Below, piece after piece: positions 16,418-25,642 of a stretch of 64,000 bases of DNA. Source of the stretch: an uncultured Sphingomonas sp. (GTDB lineage Bacteria > Pseudomonadota > Alphaproteobacteria > Sphingomonadales > Sphingomonadaceae); NCBI RefSeq assembly GCF_936927845.1, contig NZ_CAKZHV010000031.1, positions 1 to 64,000 of the forward strand, given 5' to 3'. The notes under the pieces were generated by a model. That model made no database searches, was not told the origin of the DNA, and saw nothing but the letters and a program-made list of their open reading frames with translations. Numbering within the stretch: the first letter of the stretch is position 1; each line of letters begins with the position of its first letter. Both the position numbers and the translations under genes were made by a program.

Positions 16418-17929
16418 TCAGTTCGACTTCGACCATTGGTCGATCTGCTGCTGCATGAACGATTGCGTCGACTTGTACGCCGACACCTTGGCGTTCATGC
16501 TCGAGAATTGCTGCGTCAGCCGCGTGGTCATTGACGTTGCCTGGTCGGTCAGCTTTGCCTGCGCATCCGTCACGGAGGTACGCGATTTCAGGTAATTGCT
16601 GTTCGAGGCCCCGAGACCGTAGATCGAGCTGGTCGCGTTCAGCTGCAACGACTGCATCGCCGAGTAGATGCCGTCGGACGTGCCGTAGGAGAACATCGCC
16701 TCCACCGCGTCGGCGTTGGTCGTCATTGCCGCGGTCAGCGCGTTGTCGTCGACCTCCAGCATGCCCTCCCGCGTGGTGCGGATACCAATCGCGGCCAGGG
16801 TGTTGGGCACGCCCGCGGCGGCATTGCCGTTCAACACCTTGCTCGTCAGTCCCTGCAGCGCGCGCAGCAGGTTCTTCGCCGCCGGATCGGCGCGCAGCAC
16901 GCCGGTGATCGGGTCGGTCTGTTCCTTGATCGATTGAACGATGCCGTTGTAGGTGTCGACGAAATCATTGACCGCGTTGGTGATCGCGGTCGTCGGCCGG
17001 CTCGACGTCAGCGTCGTCGTGCCGACCGCTGTCAGGTTGAGCTTCGCGCCGGCGATCAGGTCGCTCACCTCGTTCGAGGCGCGTTCGACGTCGACGCCGT
17101 CCATGTTGAGCTTCGCGTTCTGCGACTGGCTCGACACCTTCATCGCCGACGTATCTGGCGACAGCGGATCGACCGCGAACGACGCGAGGTCGGCGCTATC
17201 GCTCGACAGCGAGAATGCCTGCGCCGCGCCGGTCGCGCCTTTGAGCGACAGATAGGCGCCGCCATCGGCATCGTTCACGATCGAAGCCGTCACGCCCGAT
17301 TTCGACGCGTTGATCGCGGCAGCGATGCCCGACAGCGTGTTGTTGCTGCTGTCGATCTTGATCGAAAACGTGTCGTCCTTGCCGTCTTTGTCGGCGTCGG
17401 TACCTTGCAAGATCGGCTTGCCGTCCTTGTCGGTCGTGACCGTTCCGATCTTGAGCGTCAGGATGCCTTCGCCGAACGTCGTCGTCTTGGGTGTCGGCTC
17501 TTTCGCGCTCACCGCCGTCTGCGCGGTGGCGAGCTGCGTCACCTTGATCGTGCTGTTCAGCCCCGAAAGTTTCGCGCCCGTCAGCGCAGTGGCCGACAAT
17601 ACGCCCGCGTTCGACACCACCGGCTGCGAGGCGAGCGTGCCGCCTTTGACGAGGTTTTCTAGCGCCTTGGTGAAGTCGGTGATGTTGCTCTTCAGCGTCG
17701 CGACCGCGGAGATCTGCGACGAGATCGTGTCGAGCTTGGTCGACAGCGCGCTCTTCTTCGCCGCGAATTGCGCATCGACCAGCGAGGTGACGAGGCTGGA
17801 GGTGTCGACCCCCGATCCGGTGCCGAGCGAAGTCAGCAGCGAATTGGTCGCCGAGGTGGTGACGCTCGCGGTCGACTTGGTCGGCGTGGGCGTCGGCGTC
17901 GTGCCGCTGGTGGCGCTGGTCGTGGTCAT
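16418..17929 (-). CDS. fliD: Flagellar filament cap protein FliD
   Basis: A 503-residue cap protein that sits on the filament tip and directs flagellin assembly. After a Thr/Ser/Pro-rich head (~1-30) come the FliD N-domain (GSGVDTSSLVTSLVDAQ, ~38-54), a variable middle and a C-terminal coiled region (RLTQQFSSMNAKVSAY) that pairs with the N-domain. Around residue 180 a loop DADKDGKDD has the DxDxDGxxD pattern of Ca-binding loops, an odd insert for a cap. A FliA-type promoter lies 15-40 bases upstream of the ATG. Confidence 0.92.
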   Translation of the reverse strand: MTTTSATSGTTPTPTPTKSTASVTTSATNSLLTSLGTGSGVDTSSLVTSLVDAQFAAKKSALSTKLDTISSQISAVATLKSNITDFTKALENLVKGGTLASQPVVSNAGVLSATALTGAKLSGLNSTIKVTQLATAQTAVSAKEPTPKTTTFGEGILTLKIGTVTTDKDGKPILQGTDADKDGKDDTFSIKIDSSNNTLSGIAAAINASKSGVTASIVNDADGGAYLSLKGATGAAQAFSLSSDSADLASFAVDPLSPDTSAMKVSSQSQNAKLNMDGVDVERASNEVSDLIAGAKLNLTAVGTTTLTSSRPTTAITNAVNDFVDTYNGIVQSIKEQTDPITGVLRADPAAKNLLRALQGLTSKVLNGNAAAGVPNTLAAIGIRTTREGMLEVDDNALTAAMTTNADAVEAMFSYGTSDGIYSAMQSLQLNATSSIYGLGASNSNYLKSRTSVTDAQAKLTDQATSMTTRLTQQFSSMNAKVSAYKSTQSFMQQQIDQWSKSN

Positions 17930-17943
17930 GGCTGTGTTCCGTT

Positions 17944-17969
17944 AAACGACCGCGCGGGCCGAACCTTTA
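17944..17969 (-). promoter_or_regulatory. FliA (sigma-28) promoter of fliD-fliS
   Basis: On the minus strand: TAAA (17966-17969), 15 bases, then GTCGTTT (17944-17950). This is the same spacing and sequence as found upstream of two flagellins and, with one base difference, flgM. It fits the known sigma-28 pattern TAAA-N15-GCCGATAA. The ATG of fliD is at 17929. Confidence 0.78.
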
Positions 17970-17986
17970 CGCCTGCTGCCAACTCT

Positions 17987-19111
17987 TCACCCTTGCTGGA
18001 TGCCGTTTTCGTCGAAGCGTGCGCCCGGCGGCACGTCGACCGGCGGCTGCGTCCCGCCCGCCGCCGCGTTGACGCCGAACACGAACGCCAGCACCGTCGC
18101 AATCGCGAGATACAGGTCGTCGCGCACCTCCTGCCCCTCGCGGCTGGTGTAATAGACCGCGCGGGCGAGGGCGGGATATTCGAGCACTCGAAGTCCGCGC
18201 TCGCCTGCCAGCTCGCGGATCGCGAGCGCGGTCGCGCCGCGCCCCTTGGCGACCACCACCGGCACCTGATCACGCCCGCGATCGTAGCGCAGCGCCACCG
18301 CGAAATGGGTCGGGTTGGTCAGCACGACATGCGCCTCGCCCACCGCCTTGCGCACCCCGCCCGACAGCATCGCACGCGCCTGCGCGCGCTGATGCCCCTT
18401 CATCTCGGCGTTGCCCTCGCTCTCCTTATGCTCGTCCTTGACCTCCTGCTTGGTCATGCGGAGCTTGCCGAGCAGCTGGACGATCTGAAGCGGCACGTCG
18501 AGCATCGCGATTCCGACCAGTCCCATCGCCATCACCAGCAGCACGCCCGTCAGCGTCGATCCGAGCGACGAGATCGCCTGGTTGATGTTGGAGTAAGCGA
18601 GCCCGAAGCTCGACTGCGCCACGCCCCACAGCATGTAGGCGCCGATCGCGCCCAGCAGGATCACCTTGAGCAGCGACTTGCCGAGCTCGGTCCAGCCGTT
18701 CATGCCGAAGATGCGTTTCAACCCGCTTGCTGGATTGAGGCGCCCGCCCTTGGGTGCGAGCACCGAGGCGTTGAACGACAGACTGCCGAGCGCCGCCTGG
18801 CTGACCACCGCAGCCGCCATCGTGATCGCGAACAGGGTAGCCAGCGCGGGGGCGAGCCGCCATCCCGCCTGCACCAACGGTCGCCAGGGCTGGAAATCCT
18901 CTACATCGCCGCGGTCGAACGTAAAGCTCGCCGCCATCACCGCCTTGCACGCCGCGATCAAGTGGGGTCCGAAGAAGATCATCCACGCGACGCCCGCCAG
19001 CACGACCAAAGCGGTTGCGAGGTCCTTTGACTTGAGGACGTCGCCCTTCTCGCGCGCGTCCTTGCGGCGCTTGGCGGTTGGGGCTTCTGTCTTGTCGCCA
19101 CCCTCCGACAT
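17987..19111 (-). CDS. flhB: Flagellar export switch protein FlhB
   Basis: A 374-residue export-gate protein. An acidic/basic N-terminal tail leads into four membrane helices (~30-210), followed by the cytoplasmic domain with the autocleavage motif NPTH (in VVLTNPTHFAVALRYD), which switches export from rod/hook to filament substrates. The C-terminal tail after the domain is Pro-rich (PPVDVPPGARF). The start shares one base with the fliR stop, and the gene ends the fliKLMNOPQR-flhB run. Confidence 0.94.
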   Translation of the reverse strand: MSEGGDKTEAPTAKRRKDAREKGDVLKSKDLATALVVLAGVAWMIFFGPHLIAACKAVMAASFTFDRGDVEDFQPWRPLVQAGWRLAPALATLFAITMAAAVVSQAALGSLSFNASVLAPKGGRLNPASGLKRIFGMNGWTELGKSLLKVILLGAIGAYMLWGVAQSSFGLAYSNINQAISSLGSTLTGVLLVMAMGLVGIAMLDVPLQIVQLLGKLRMTKQEVKDEHKESEGNAEMKGHQRAQARAMLSGGVRKAVGEAHVVLTNPTHFAVALRYDRGRDQVPVVVAKGRGATALAIRELAGERGLRVLEYPALARAVYYTSREGQEVRDDLYLAIATVLAFVFGVNAAAGGTQPPVDVPPGARFDENGIQQG

Positions 19112-19884
19112 CAGGTGAGCACCAGGCTCTGCGCGGCGGCGAGCGCTTCACGCACGATGACCTGGAGGTAATCGCCCATCGCGGGGAAGGCGATCGCGAT
19201 CGAGACGACGCCGACCGCGAGGCTGGCGGGCAGGCCGATCGCGAACAGGTTGAGCGCGGGTGCCGAGCGCGACAGCATTCCCATCACGAGGTTGAGGCAC
19301 AGGAGCAGGAACCCGACCGGCAGTGCGAGCAGCAGTCCGGCGAGAAAGGCGTAGCCGCCGAACAGCGCGATGTCGCGGAACTGCCCCGCGCCCAACCACG
19401 CTGCCCCCGGCGGCAGCGCGCGGTAGCTGCGCACGATCATGTCGACGAGCACCAGATGCCCGTCGAGCGACAGGAACAGGAGCGTCAGCATGATCGACAA
19501 GAACTGCCCAATCGCGGGGCTGGAGCGGCCCGAATTGGGGTCGATCATGTTGGCAAACCCGATCCCCATCGCGCCGCCGATGATCTCGCCCGCAACGAGC
19601 GGCGCGGCAAAGGCGATCTGGAGCACGAAGCCGAGTGCAAGGCCGACCAGCGCTTCGGCGACGACCGACAGGATGGTGGTGAGCGTGAAGATCTCGGCCG
19701 GTGCCTGGATCGTGTTGGTGCCGAGCACCAGCACCGCGATCGCGCCCGACAAGGCGACGCGCACCGGCAGCGGCACGGAGACATTGCCGAACACCGGAGC
19801 GGCGATCAGCGCCGCGCCGACGCGGATCATCACGAACAGCAGCGTCCATAGCTGCGGTTCGATCGCCAAATTGAACCCGAACAT
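19111..19884 (-). CDS. fliR: Flagellar export protein FliR
   Basis: A 257-residue integral membrane protein with about six hydrophobic segments, starting MFGFNLAIEPQLWTLLFVMIRVGA, typical of FliR. FliR forms the export gate core with FliP and FliQ. The conserved GEIIGGAMGIGFANMIDP region is present. It lies 50 bases downstream of fliQ and overlaps flhB by one base. Confidence 0.93.
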   Translation of the reverse strand: MFGFNLAIEPQLWTLLFVMIRVGAALIAAPVFGNVSVPLPVRVALSGAIAVLVLGTNTIQAPAEIFTLTTILSVVAEALVGLALGFVLQIAFAAPLVAGEIIGGAMGIGFANMIDPNSGRSSPAIGQFLSIMLTLLFLSLDGHLVLVDMIVRSYRALPPGAAWLGAGQFRDIALFGGYAFLAGLLLALPVGFLLLCLNLVMGMLSRSAPALNLFAIGLPASLAVGVVSIAIAFPAMGDYLQVIVREALAAAQSLVLT

Positions 19885-19934
19885 GCCGGGCGACTACCGT
19901 AAAGCCGAAAGGGAAAGGCGGTTTGCCACGTGGC

Positions 19935-20216
19935 CTATCGGACGAGGTCGGGAATACGCGCGAAGATCTCGGTCGTGAAATCGCTCAGCAATCCCAGGAT
20001 CATCGCGCCGAAGATCATGATCGACACCGCGACCACGATCAGCTTGGGTACGAACGACAGCGTCTGTTCCTGGATCGAGGTCGCGGCCTGCACCATGCCG
20101 AGGATCAGGCCGGACAACAGCGCCGGAATCAGGATCGGCGCGGCGGCAAGTGCCAGCACCCACATCGTCTGGTTGGCGATCGTCAGGAAATAATCGGCGT
20201 CGGCGAGGGGCTGCAT
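19935..20216 (-). CDS. fliQ: Flagellar export protein FliQ
   Basis: A 93-residue protein with two hydrophobic helices (~15-40 and ~52-75) separated by the conserved ATSIQEQTLSFVPKL loop, diagnostic of FliQ. It packs around FliP/FliR in the export gate. Lies between fliP and fliR in the usual order. Confidence 0.94.
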   Translation of the reverse strand: MQPLADADYFLTIANQTMWVLALAAAPILIPALLSGLILGMVQAATSIQEQTLSFVPKLIVVAVSIMIFGAMILGLLSDFTTEIFARIPDLVR

Positions 20217-20262
20217 CGGTCGGGTTCCGCGAGGATAGGTCGGTCGGGATAGAGCGCGCGCG

Positions 20263-21159
20263 TCAGGTCGCGAACGAATTGGCGAGGCTACCCATGGTCA
20301 GCGCCCAGCCGTCGACCAGCACGAACAACAGCAGCTTGAACGGCAGCGAGATGATCGTCGGCGACAGCATCATCATGCCGAGCGCCATCAGCACGGTCGC
20401 GACCACCAGGTCGATGACGATGAAGGGCAGGAACACGAGGAAACCGATCTGGAACGCGGTCTTGAGTTCGCTGGTCACGAACGCGGGCAGCAGCACCGAA
20501 TACGGAATGTCGCGGGGTGAAGCGTACGGCCCCGACTTCGCCATCTCGGCGAACATCGTCACATCCTTCACCCGCGTCTGCTTGGTCATGAAATCGTGCA
20601 ACGGCGCGCCCGCGGTGGAGATGAGCTGCGTGCCGTTCAGCCGGCCGGCGGCATAGGGCTGGATCGCGGTCGTGTTGATCTGGTTCACCACCGGCGCCAT
20701 CACGAAGAAGCTGAGGAACAGCGACAGGCCGATCAGCACCTGGTTGGGCGGGGTCTGCTGCAGTCCCATCGCCTGGCGCAAGATCGACAGCACGATGATG
20801 ATCCGCGTGAAGCTGGTCATCATCAGCACGATGCCGGGCAGCACCGTGAGCAGCCCCATGATAATGAGGACTTGGAGCGACAAGGACAGCGAACCGCCGC
20901 CCGGCGTCGCGCTGGCGTCGCCGCGCGAGAGCTGCCCGAGCGCACGGTCGATCGCGTCGCCGACACCCGGCGTCGGCGCAGCAGGCGCGCCGGCAGGCGG
21001 TGCGACTTGCGCAAAAGCGGGTACCGCGATGCACAGCATGATGAGTATCGCGGCGAGCGCGAGCACGACGCGGACCCAGCCGTGCGCCGTCTGCGGGCGG
21101 GGCGACACGGGCGCGATCAGCGCGGGACCGCGCCCGGTGCGGGTGACGGTGATGCTCAC
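20263..21159 (-). CDS. fliP: Flagellar export protein FliP
   Basis: A 298-residue gate protein. A long N-terminus with a signal-like segment (~28-50, ending AFAQ) and an Ala/Pro linker precedes the FliP core: LVIIMGLLTVLPGIVLMMTSFTRI-type first helix, LRQAMGLQQTPPNQVL loop and the two C-terminal helices. FliP forms the pentameric pore of the flagellar export gate. Overlaps fliO by four bases. Confidence 0.94.
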   Translation of the reverse strand: MSITVTRTGRGPALIAPVSPRPQTAHGWVRVVLALAAILIMLCIAVPAFAQVAPPAGAPAAPTPGVGDAIDRALGQLSRGDASATPGGGSLSLSLQVLIIMGLLTVLPGIVLMMTSFTRIIIVLSILRQAMGLQQTPPNQVLIGLSLFLSFFVMAPVVNQINTTAIQPYAAGRLNGTQLISTAGAPLHDFMTKQTRVKDVTMFAEMAKSGPYASPRDIPYSVLLPAFVTSELKTAFQIGFLVFLPFIVIDLVVATVLMALGMMMLSPTIISLPFKLLLFVLVDGWALTMGSLANSFAT

Positions 21160-21512
21160 GCGCCACCTCGCGCCGGATTTCCCTTGGCCAGGCTGGCGAG
21201 CGCGTCGCGGAACGACGGCGTCGGGGTAGGCGTGGGCACGAAGGCGTCGGACGCCGACACCGCGCCGCCCTTGTCGACCAGGGTGACCCCGGTGCGCGCG
21301 ACCGAGACGAGCAGGCGACGCCCCTCGAACTCGACCACCGCCAGCTTGACGCCGGGCGAGATCATCATCGTCTCACGCACGGCGATGGTCCGGGTGGCGG
21401 CCGCGCCCGGCATCCGCGTCTCCAGCTTGCGCCACAGGTAGAGCGAACCGATCATCAAGCCGCAGACAAGCGGCAGGAGCACGATCAGCTTGAGCACGTA
21501 GGTCCACATCAT
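21156..21512 (-). CDS. fliO: Flagellar biosynthesis protein FliO
   Basis: A 118-residue protein with one N-terminal membrane helix (~5-27) and a small cytoplasmic beta domain containing MMISPGVKLAVVEFEGRRLLV, the FliO pattern. FliO assists assembly of the FliP ring. It starts 11 bases after fliN and overlaps the fliP start by four bases. Confidence 0.85.
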   Translation of the reverse strand: MMWTYVLKLIVLLPLVCGLMIGSLYLWRKLETRMPGAAATRTIAVRETMMISPGVKLAVVEFEGRRLLVSVARTGVTLVDKGGAVSASDAFVPTPTPTPSFRDALASLAKGNPARGGA

Positions 21513-21523
21513 GGGTGTTGGCC

Positions 21524-21814
21524 TCAGCCGCGCTTCTCGGGTGAGACGAGTTCGAGCAGCTTGACGCCGAAGCGCTCGCCCACCGTCACCACCTCGCCGC
21601 GTCCGATCAGCGTGCCGTTGACGAACACGTCGAGCAACTCGCCCGCCTGGCGGTCGAGCTCGATCACGCTACCTTCGCCGAGCGCCAGCAGTTCGCGCAG
21701 CGCGAGCGTGGTCGATCCGATCTCGACCGTCAGCTTGACGTCGACGTCCTGCAGCAGCCGCAAATTGGCGGCGACGGCAGCGTCGACCGCGAAATCGGCG
21801 GTCATGTCGTTCAT
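21524..21814 (-). CDS. fliN: Flagellar C-ring protein FliN
   Basis: A 96-residue protein made of one SpoA/C-ring domain (LLQDVDVKLTVEIGSTTLALRELLALGEGSVIELD and the closing VGERFGVKLLELV). It forms the base of the C-ring with FliM and binds FliH. The N-terminal extension of longer FliN proteins is missing. Its start overlaps the fliM stop by four bases. Confidence 0.93.
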   Translation of the reverse strand: MNDMTADFAVDAAVAANLRLLQDVDVKLTVEIGSTTLALRELLALGEGSVIELDRQAGELLDVFVNGTLIGRGEVVTVGERFGVKLLELVSPEKRG

Positions 21815-22779
21815 GCGATAGGTCCTTTGAGCGTGGAAATGCGGATCGCGGCGCGACCGTTCGAAGTGCCGACGGTGCCGGTGCCGACGCAGGTGTCGCC
21901 GATCACGATCGGCACGTCGTTGTTGAACGCGATCGGGATGACGTCGCCGGGTTTCAGGTCCATCAACCGGCGCAAAGGTAGCACCGGCTCGGCCAGCACC
22001 GAGCGGACGGGCATGCGCACCGTCATCGCCGCGCGCGTCAGCGACATCTGCCAGGCGGCATCAGCCTCGGCGGGCTTGGCGACCACCTTGCCGGTCAACA
22101 CCTGGGTGAACGGCTTCAACGTCGCGACCGGGTAGAGCAGGTCGACGAACACCGGCGCGGCACCCTCGCCCGCGATGCCGAAGCGCGTGACGACCATCAC
22201 CTCGTCGGACTCGATGCCCGACACGTGCGCGGCGTTGGTTTCGCAGATACCGACCGAAAAGGCGGCGCGCGCCACCGGCTCCCACGTCAGCTCCAATTGA
22301 TCGGCGATGCCGGCGCCCAGCCGCGTCACCAGCGCCTCGGCGGCAGGCGACAGGTCGGTCGCGGTCGCCGGAGCCGTGCCGGTGCCGCCGAAGAAGATGT
22401 CGAGCAGCCCGACGACGAACGCGCCGTCGACCGCGCACAGCATCGCGCGCCCGTCCATGCCCATCGGCAACCACGCGGTCAGCGCGTCACCGCGCTCGCT
22501 GCGGTAATCGGAGAAACGCACCACCTCGAGCGGCTCGGCCCAGCAGCGCGTCTCGGCACGCATGTAACCTTCGAACACGGGGCGCAGGTTGCGCGCCAGT
22601 CGTGCCGACAGATGCTGCAGCGTGTGGAGGTCGCCGAAGGGATGGAGCTTGCTCTGGCCCAGCAGCCCCGCGTCCGCGCCTATCTGTCCGCGCGCGCGCT
22701 CACGCCGCTCGGACGCGGGGCGAGCGGCTGCGGGTTTGCGCGCCGGCGTCGATTCGGGGGTTGCGGGCCTGTTAACCAT
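21811..22779 (-). CDS. fliM: Flagellar switch protein FliM, without CheY-binding N-peptide
   Basis: A 322-residue switch protein. The middle domain carries the FliG-binding GGTG loop (DIFFGGTGTAP), and the C-terminal SpoA domain (MDLKPGDVIPIAFNNDVPIVIGD) joins FliN in the C-ring. The N-terminus, residues 1-45, is Pro/Ala/Arg-rich and lacks the LSQ-x-EIDALL peptide that binds phospho-CheY in other FliM proteins. The gap to the fliL stop is only six bases, so a longer N-terminus is not available. Confidence 0.92.
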   Translation of the reverse strand: MVNRPATPESTPARKPAAARPASERRERARGQIGADAGLLGQSKLHPFGDLHTLQHLSARLARNLRPVFEGYMRAETRCWAEPLEVVRFSDYRSERGDALTAWLPMGMDGRAMLCAVDGAFVVGLLDIFFGGTGTAPATATDLSPAAEALVTRLGAGIADQLELTWEPVARAAFSVGICETNAAHVSGIESDEVMVVTRFGIAGEGAAPVFVDLLYPVATLKPFTQVLTGKVVAKPAEADAAWQMSLTRAAMTVRMPVRSVLAEPVLPLRRLMDLKPGDVIPIAFNNDVPIVIGDTCVGTGTVGTSNGRAAIRISTLKGPIA

Positions 22780-22785
22780 GCCCGT

Positions 22786-23412
22786 TCACTGAACAACGAA
22801 ATTGGTAAAGTAGACGTTACTGACCCCGCCGAATCCTTCCTTTTGTTCGAGCACGCCGTTGATCGCGGCGACCAGCTTGCGCGCCAGCTGCTGCTTGCCC
22901 TGGCTGGTGAACACCTGCTCCTCGGTGGTGTCGCCCAGCGTCATCAGGATCGCCGACCGGATCGCGATGTCGTTGGTTTTCAAATGCTCGATCACCTTGT
23001 CGTCGTACGGCGTCGAGATCGCGACCCCGACCTGGACGAAATGGGTCGAGTCCTGGAGGTTGGAGGTGAACTCCTTGTCCAGCGGGTAGTAATTGGACGC
23101 GAACTTGTCGCCCGCCATGCTCTCGGGCGTGGGCAGGCCGCCATGGCTGGTGCTCGCGGCTTCCTCGCCGCCGCCGTGACCGCCTTCACCGCCGCCTTCG
23201 CCCGCGCGTTTCTGCTCGGACTTCGGCACGAGGTGCGGTTTGTTCGGGTCCTCCTTCGCCGCGCCATGTGCGCCGCCGACCATGCCGCTGTTCGCGGCGT
23301 ACAGCCCCGCGCCGACGCCGCCGCCGACCAGCACGCCGACTCCCAATACCAGGCCCAGTATCTTGACCAGCTTGCCCTTCTTCTTGGGCGCGGCTTCTTC
23401 CTTGTCGCTCAT
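22786..23412 (-). CDS. fliL: Flagellar basal body-associated protein FliL
   Basis: A 208-residue protein with a Lys-rich cytoplasmic tail, one membrane helix (~17-42), a Gly/Glu/His-rich periplasmic linker (~65-95) and the FliL domain (YPLDKEFTSNLQD ... FVQVGVAISTP ... VYFTNFVVQ). FliL rings surround the stator units and support torque. It lies 11 bases after fliK. Confidence 0.92.
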   Translation of the reverse strand: MSDKEEAAPKKKGKLVKILGLVLGVGVLVGGGVGAGLYAANSGMVGGAHGAAKEDPNKPHLVPKSEQKRAGEGGGEGGHGGGEEAASTSHGGLPTPESMAGDKFASNYYPLDKEFTSNLQDSTHFVQVGVAISTPYDDKVIEHLKTNDIAIRSAILMTLGDTTEEQVFTSQGKQQLARKLVAAINGVLEQKEGFGGVSNVYFTNFVVQ

Positions 23413-23423
23413 GGGTCACCTCC

Positions 23424-25598
23424 TCAGGCAATGCGTTCGTCGTGAGCATCCGCGTCGCCGCGGGGGGCGGCGCTGCGCGGACGGGTGGAAAAGGGTGACG
23501 CGGGTGCAGCCTGCTGCCGCGGCGCGTCGCCGCCGGCGTGTTGCCCCGGGCCGCTGCCGGCCTGCTGTTCCGCGCTGCCGCCCGGAGCGCCGCTCAGGTG
23601 CAGCTTGACCCCGCGCGCGTCGGCGAGCTCGGCGAGCCGCGGTTGTGCCTCCGCGAGCATCTGACGCGTCTGCGCCTGCTCGGCGCTGATCTGCACCTGC
23701 ACCGCGTCGCCGTCGCGCTTCAGCGACACGTCGATCGTGCCGAGCATGTCGGGGGACAGGCGCAATTTCGTATCGTTCTCCGCCGCCATGTCGCGCAGGC
23801 TGGCGATCCGCTCGATCATCACCGCGGGCCACGAGCCGTGCCGCATGTCGAGCGTGCCCGCGTGCGCTGAACCGGCTGCCCCGACGCCGGCGACGAGCGC
23901 GGGCGCGGGTGCGGCGAGCGTGGGTGCGGGATCAGTCGGCCGGCGCGCGTCCTGCTCGCCGAGTGCGCGGTGGATTGCCGCGGCGAAGACCTGCGCGGCG
24001 CGCGCGCTGCTGGCGACAGGCGCAGCGGACCCGTCGCTGGCCGCCGTGCGCGGCACCGGGGCGAGCGGCACCGTGATCGGCGTGGACGGCTTTTCCGACA
24101 CGACTGGCCGGTCGAAGCCGACCGGCGTCGCCATCGCGCCAGAAGGGGGCGCCTGCTCGACTCGCGGCGGCTGCGTCGGTGAAGCTGCCGTGCCGTTCGA
24201 GGCCGCAGGGATGATGGGAGCGGTGATCGCCGCCTCGGCGGTGATCGCCGGCTGCGGCGCCGCGGACGGGGTGGTCGCAGGCGGGAACACATCGCCCGCG
24301 ACCGCGTGTGCGAGCGGCTGACCGACGCGCGTGCCACCTTGAGGCACGGCGACAGCGAGCGGGGTCGGTGTCGAGCCGGCGACGGTCGTTACGCTCACTC
24401 CCTTGGCGGGTTCGGCGGGCGCCGCCGGATGTAAGGTGTCGACGACCAGCGGAAGCGCTGCGCCGGTGCCGAGCGTAGCGGGCGCGATGGTTCGGGTGCG
24501 GCGCGAGAACGTGCCTGACTCGGGCGCAGGCTGCGCCGTGTCGGCACGTCCCGATGACGCGGTCGCGACGTTTTCCGAGGGGAACATCGCTACCCCGTCT
24601 ACGGGCGCGGAGCGAACGAATTCGGGCACGCGAACAGAGCTGTTCACGCGAGCGGGTGCATTTACCTCGCTGTTGCCAGTGCCACCGGGGCGAACAGCAG
24701 GCGCAGAGATTGCCGGCTCGGCCTGGAAGCGGGCGGGGGTCGCGAAGCGTTCAACAGCCGCGCCGTGCTGCTCGGGCTGCTCGGCGACGAGCACGGGGGT
24801 CGTCTCACCCGCAACATCCTGCGCGGCTGGAACGGGCGTTCGTACACCGCTCCCGAGCTCCGGGCTGGCCACCGGCGCAAGGGGAGAGGGCGCCGCCGCA
24901 GCTCCGGTCGGCACGGGCCCGCTATGCGGCGGCGTTTGCCGGACGGTTGCCGGATCGGCTGCTCGTACCATGACCGGCGATGCGCCGATCGCCTGCTGCT
25001 GGTCACCATCGCGCGGGCGCGGTGCACCGACCGCAGTCAGACGCGGCGTCACCGAAGGCAAGACGGCCGGGAGCGGTACAGCGACCAGCGACTCCGCGCT
25101 GGGCGCCGGCTCGGCGGCGTCGTCCTTCACATCAGCGTGGTCAGTGCTCGGAAGCGCTTCGTTCTGCGGGTCCGCGTTGGCGCCGATCGGTGTCGCGACC
25201 GTGACCGGCATAGACGGACGCCGGCCCGGAAGTCCCGCCATCCGCTCGCCGGGCGGCATGATCGAGGCTGGCTGATGCGACGCGCTCGCGACCATGACGG
25301 GCCCTTCGCCCATGACCGTGTTCGGACCGGCACCAGCAGCGTCCGATACCAACGCGCCCGCGACCGATGCAGCGTCACCCTCCACACCGACGCCGAGCCA
25401 TGCGAGCGCGTCGTCACCCTGTGTGACCGGCAGCGCGTTGCCGGTGGCGGCGAGCGCTTGCCGCCCCGTCGCCGCCGCCGTGTCGACGACCGGGGCGACC
25501 AGCATGGGGAAGGGTGCGAGTGGCGTCCCACTCGCCGGCGCGGGTGCACCCGGCAGCGGGACGGCGGTAGTCGACAAAAGGCTGGCGATCGCGGTCAT
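23424..25598 (-). CDS. fliK: Flagellar hook-length control protein FliK
   Basis: A 724-residue protein. Residues ~1-580 are low-complexity Pro/Ala/Thr, as in a molecular ruler. The C-terminal hook-length domain (~590-690) includes LRLSPDMLGTIDVSLKRDG and VQISAEQAQTRQMLAEAQPRLAELADARG, and acts on FlhB to switch export. It is long for the family (usually 400-600). It starts 45 bases downstream of the fliJ stop and has its own sigma-54-type site at 25646-25660. It opens the fliKLMNOPQR-flhB run. Confidence 0.9.
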   Translation of the reverse strand: MTAIASLLSTTAVPLPGAPAPASGTPLAPFPMLVAPVVDTAAATGRQALAATGNALPVTQGDDALAWLGVGVEGDAASVAGALVSDAAGAGPNTVMGEGPVMVASASHQPASIMPPGERMAGLPGRRPSMPVTVATPIGANADPQNEALPSTDHADVKDDAAEPAPSAESLVAVPLPAVLPSVTPRLTAVGAPRPRDGDQQQAIGASPVMVRAADPATVRQTPPHSGPVPTGAAAAPSPLAPVASPELGSGVRTPVPAAQDVAGETTPVLVAEQPEQHGAAVERFATPARFQAEPAISAPAVRPGGTGNSEVNAPARVNSSVRVPEFVRSAPVDGVAMFPSENVATASSGRADTAQPAPESGTFSRRTRTIAPATLGTGAALPLVVDTLHPAAPAEPAKGVSVTTVAGSTPTPLAVAVPQGGTRVGQPLAHAVAGDVFPPATTPSAAPQPAITAEAAITAPIIPAASNGTAASPTQPPRVEQAPPSGAMATPVGFDRPVVSEKPSTPITVPLAPVPRTAASDGSAAPVASSARAAQVFAAAIHRALGEQDARRPTDPAPTLAAPAPALVAGVGAAGSAHAGTLDMRHGSWPAVMIERIASLRDMAAENDTKLRLSPDMLGTIDVSLKRDGDAVQVQISAEQAQTRQMLAEAQPRLAELADARGVKLHLSGAPGGSAEQQAGSGPGQHAGGDAPRQQAAPASPFSTRPRSAAPRGDADAHDERIA

Positions 25599-25642
25599 GG
25601 AAGGCGTGGAAACTCACCGGCAAAAGGGCACCGGTAGAACGA

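Noticed and set aside
22770..22785. TTAACCAT before fliM as a CtrA site
   Set aside because: It coincides with the fliM start codons (ATG GTT AA) and may be coding chance.
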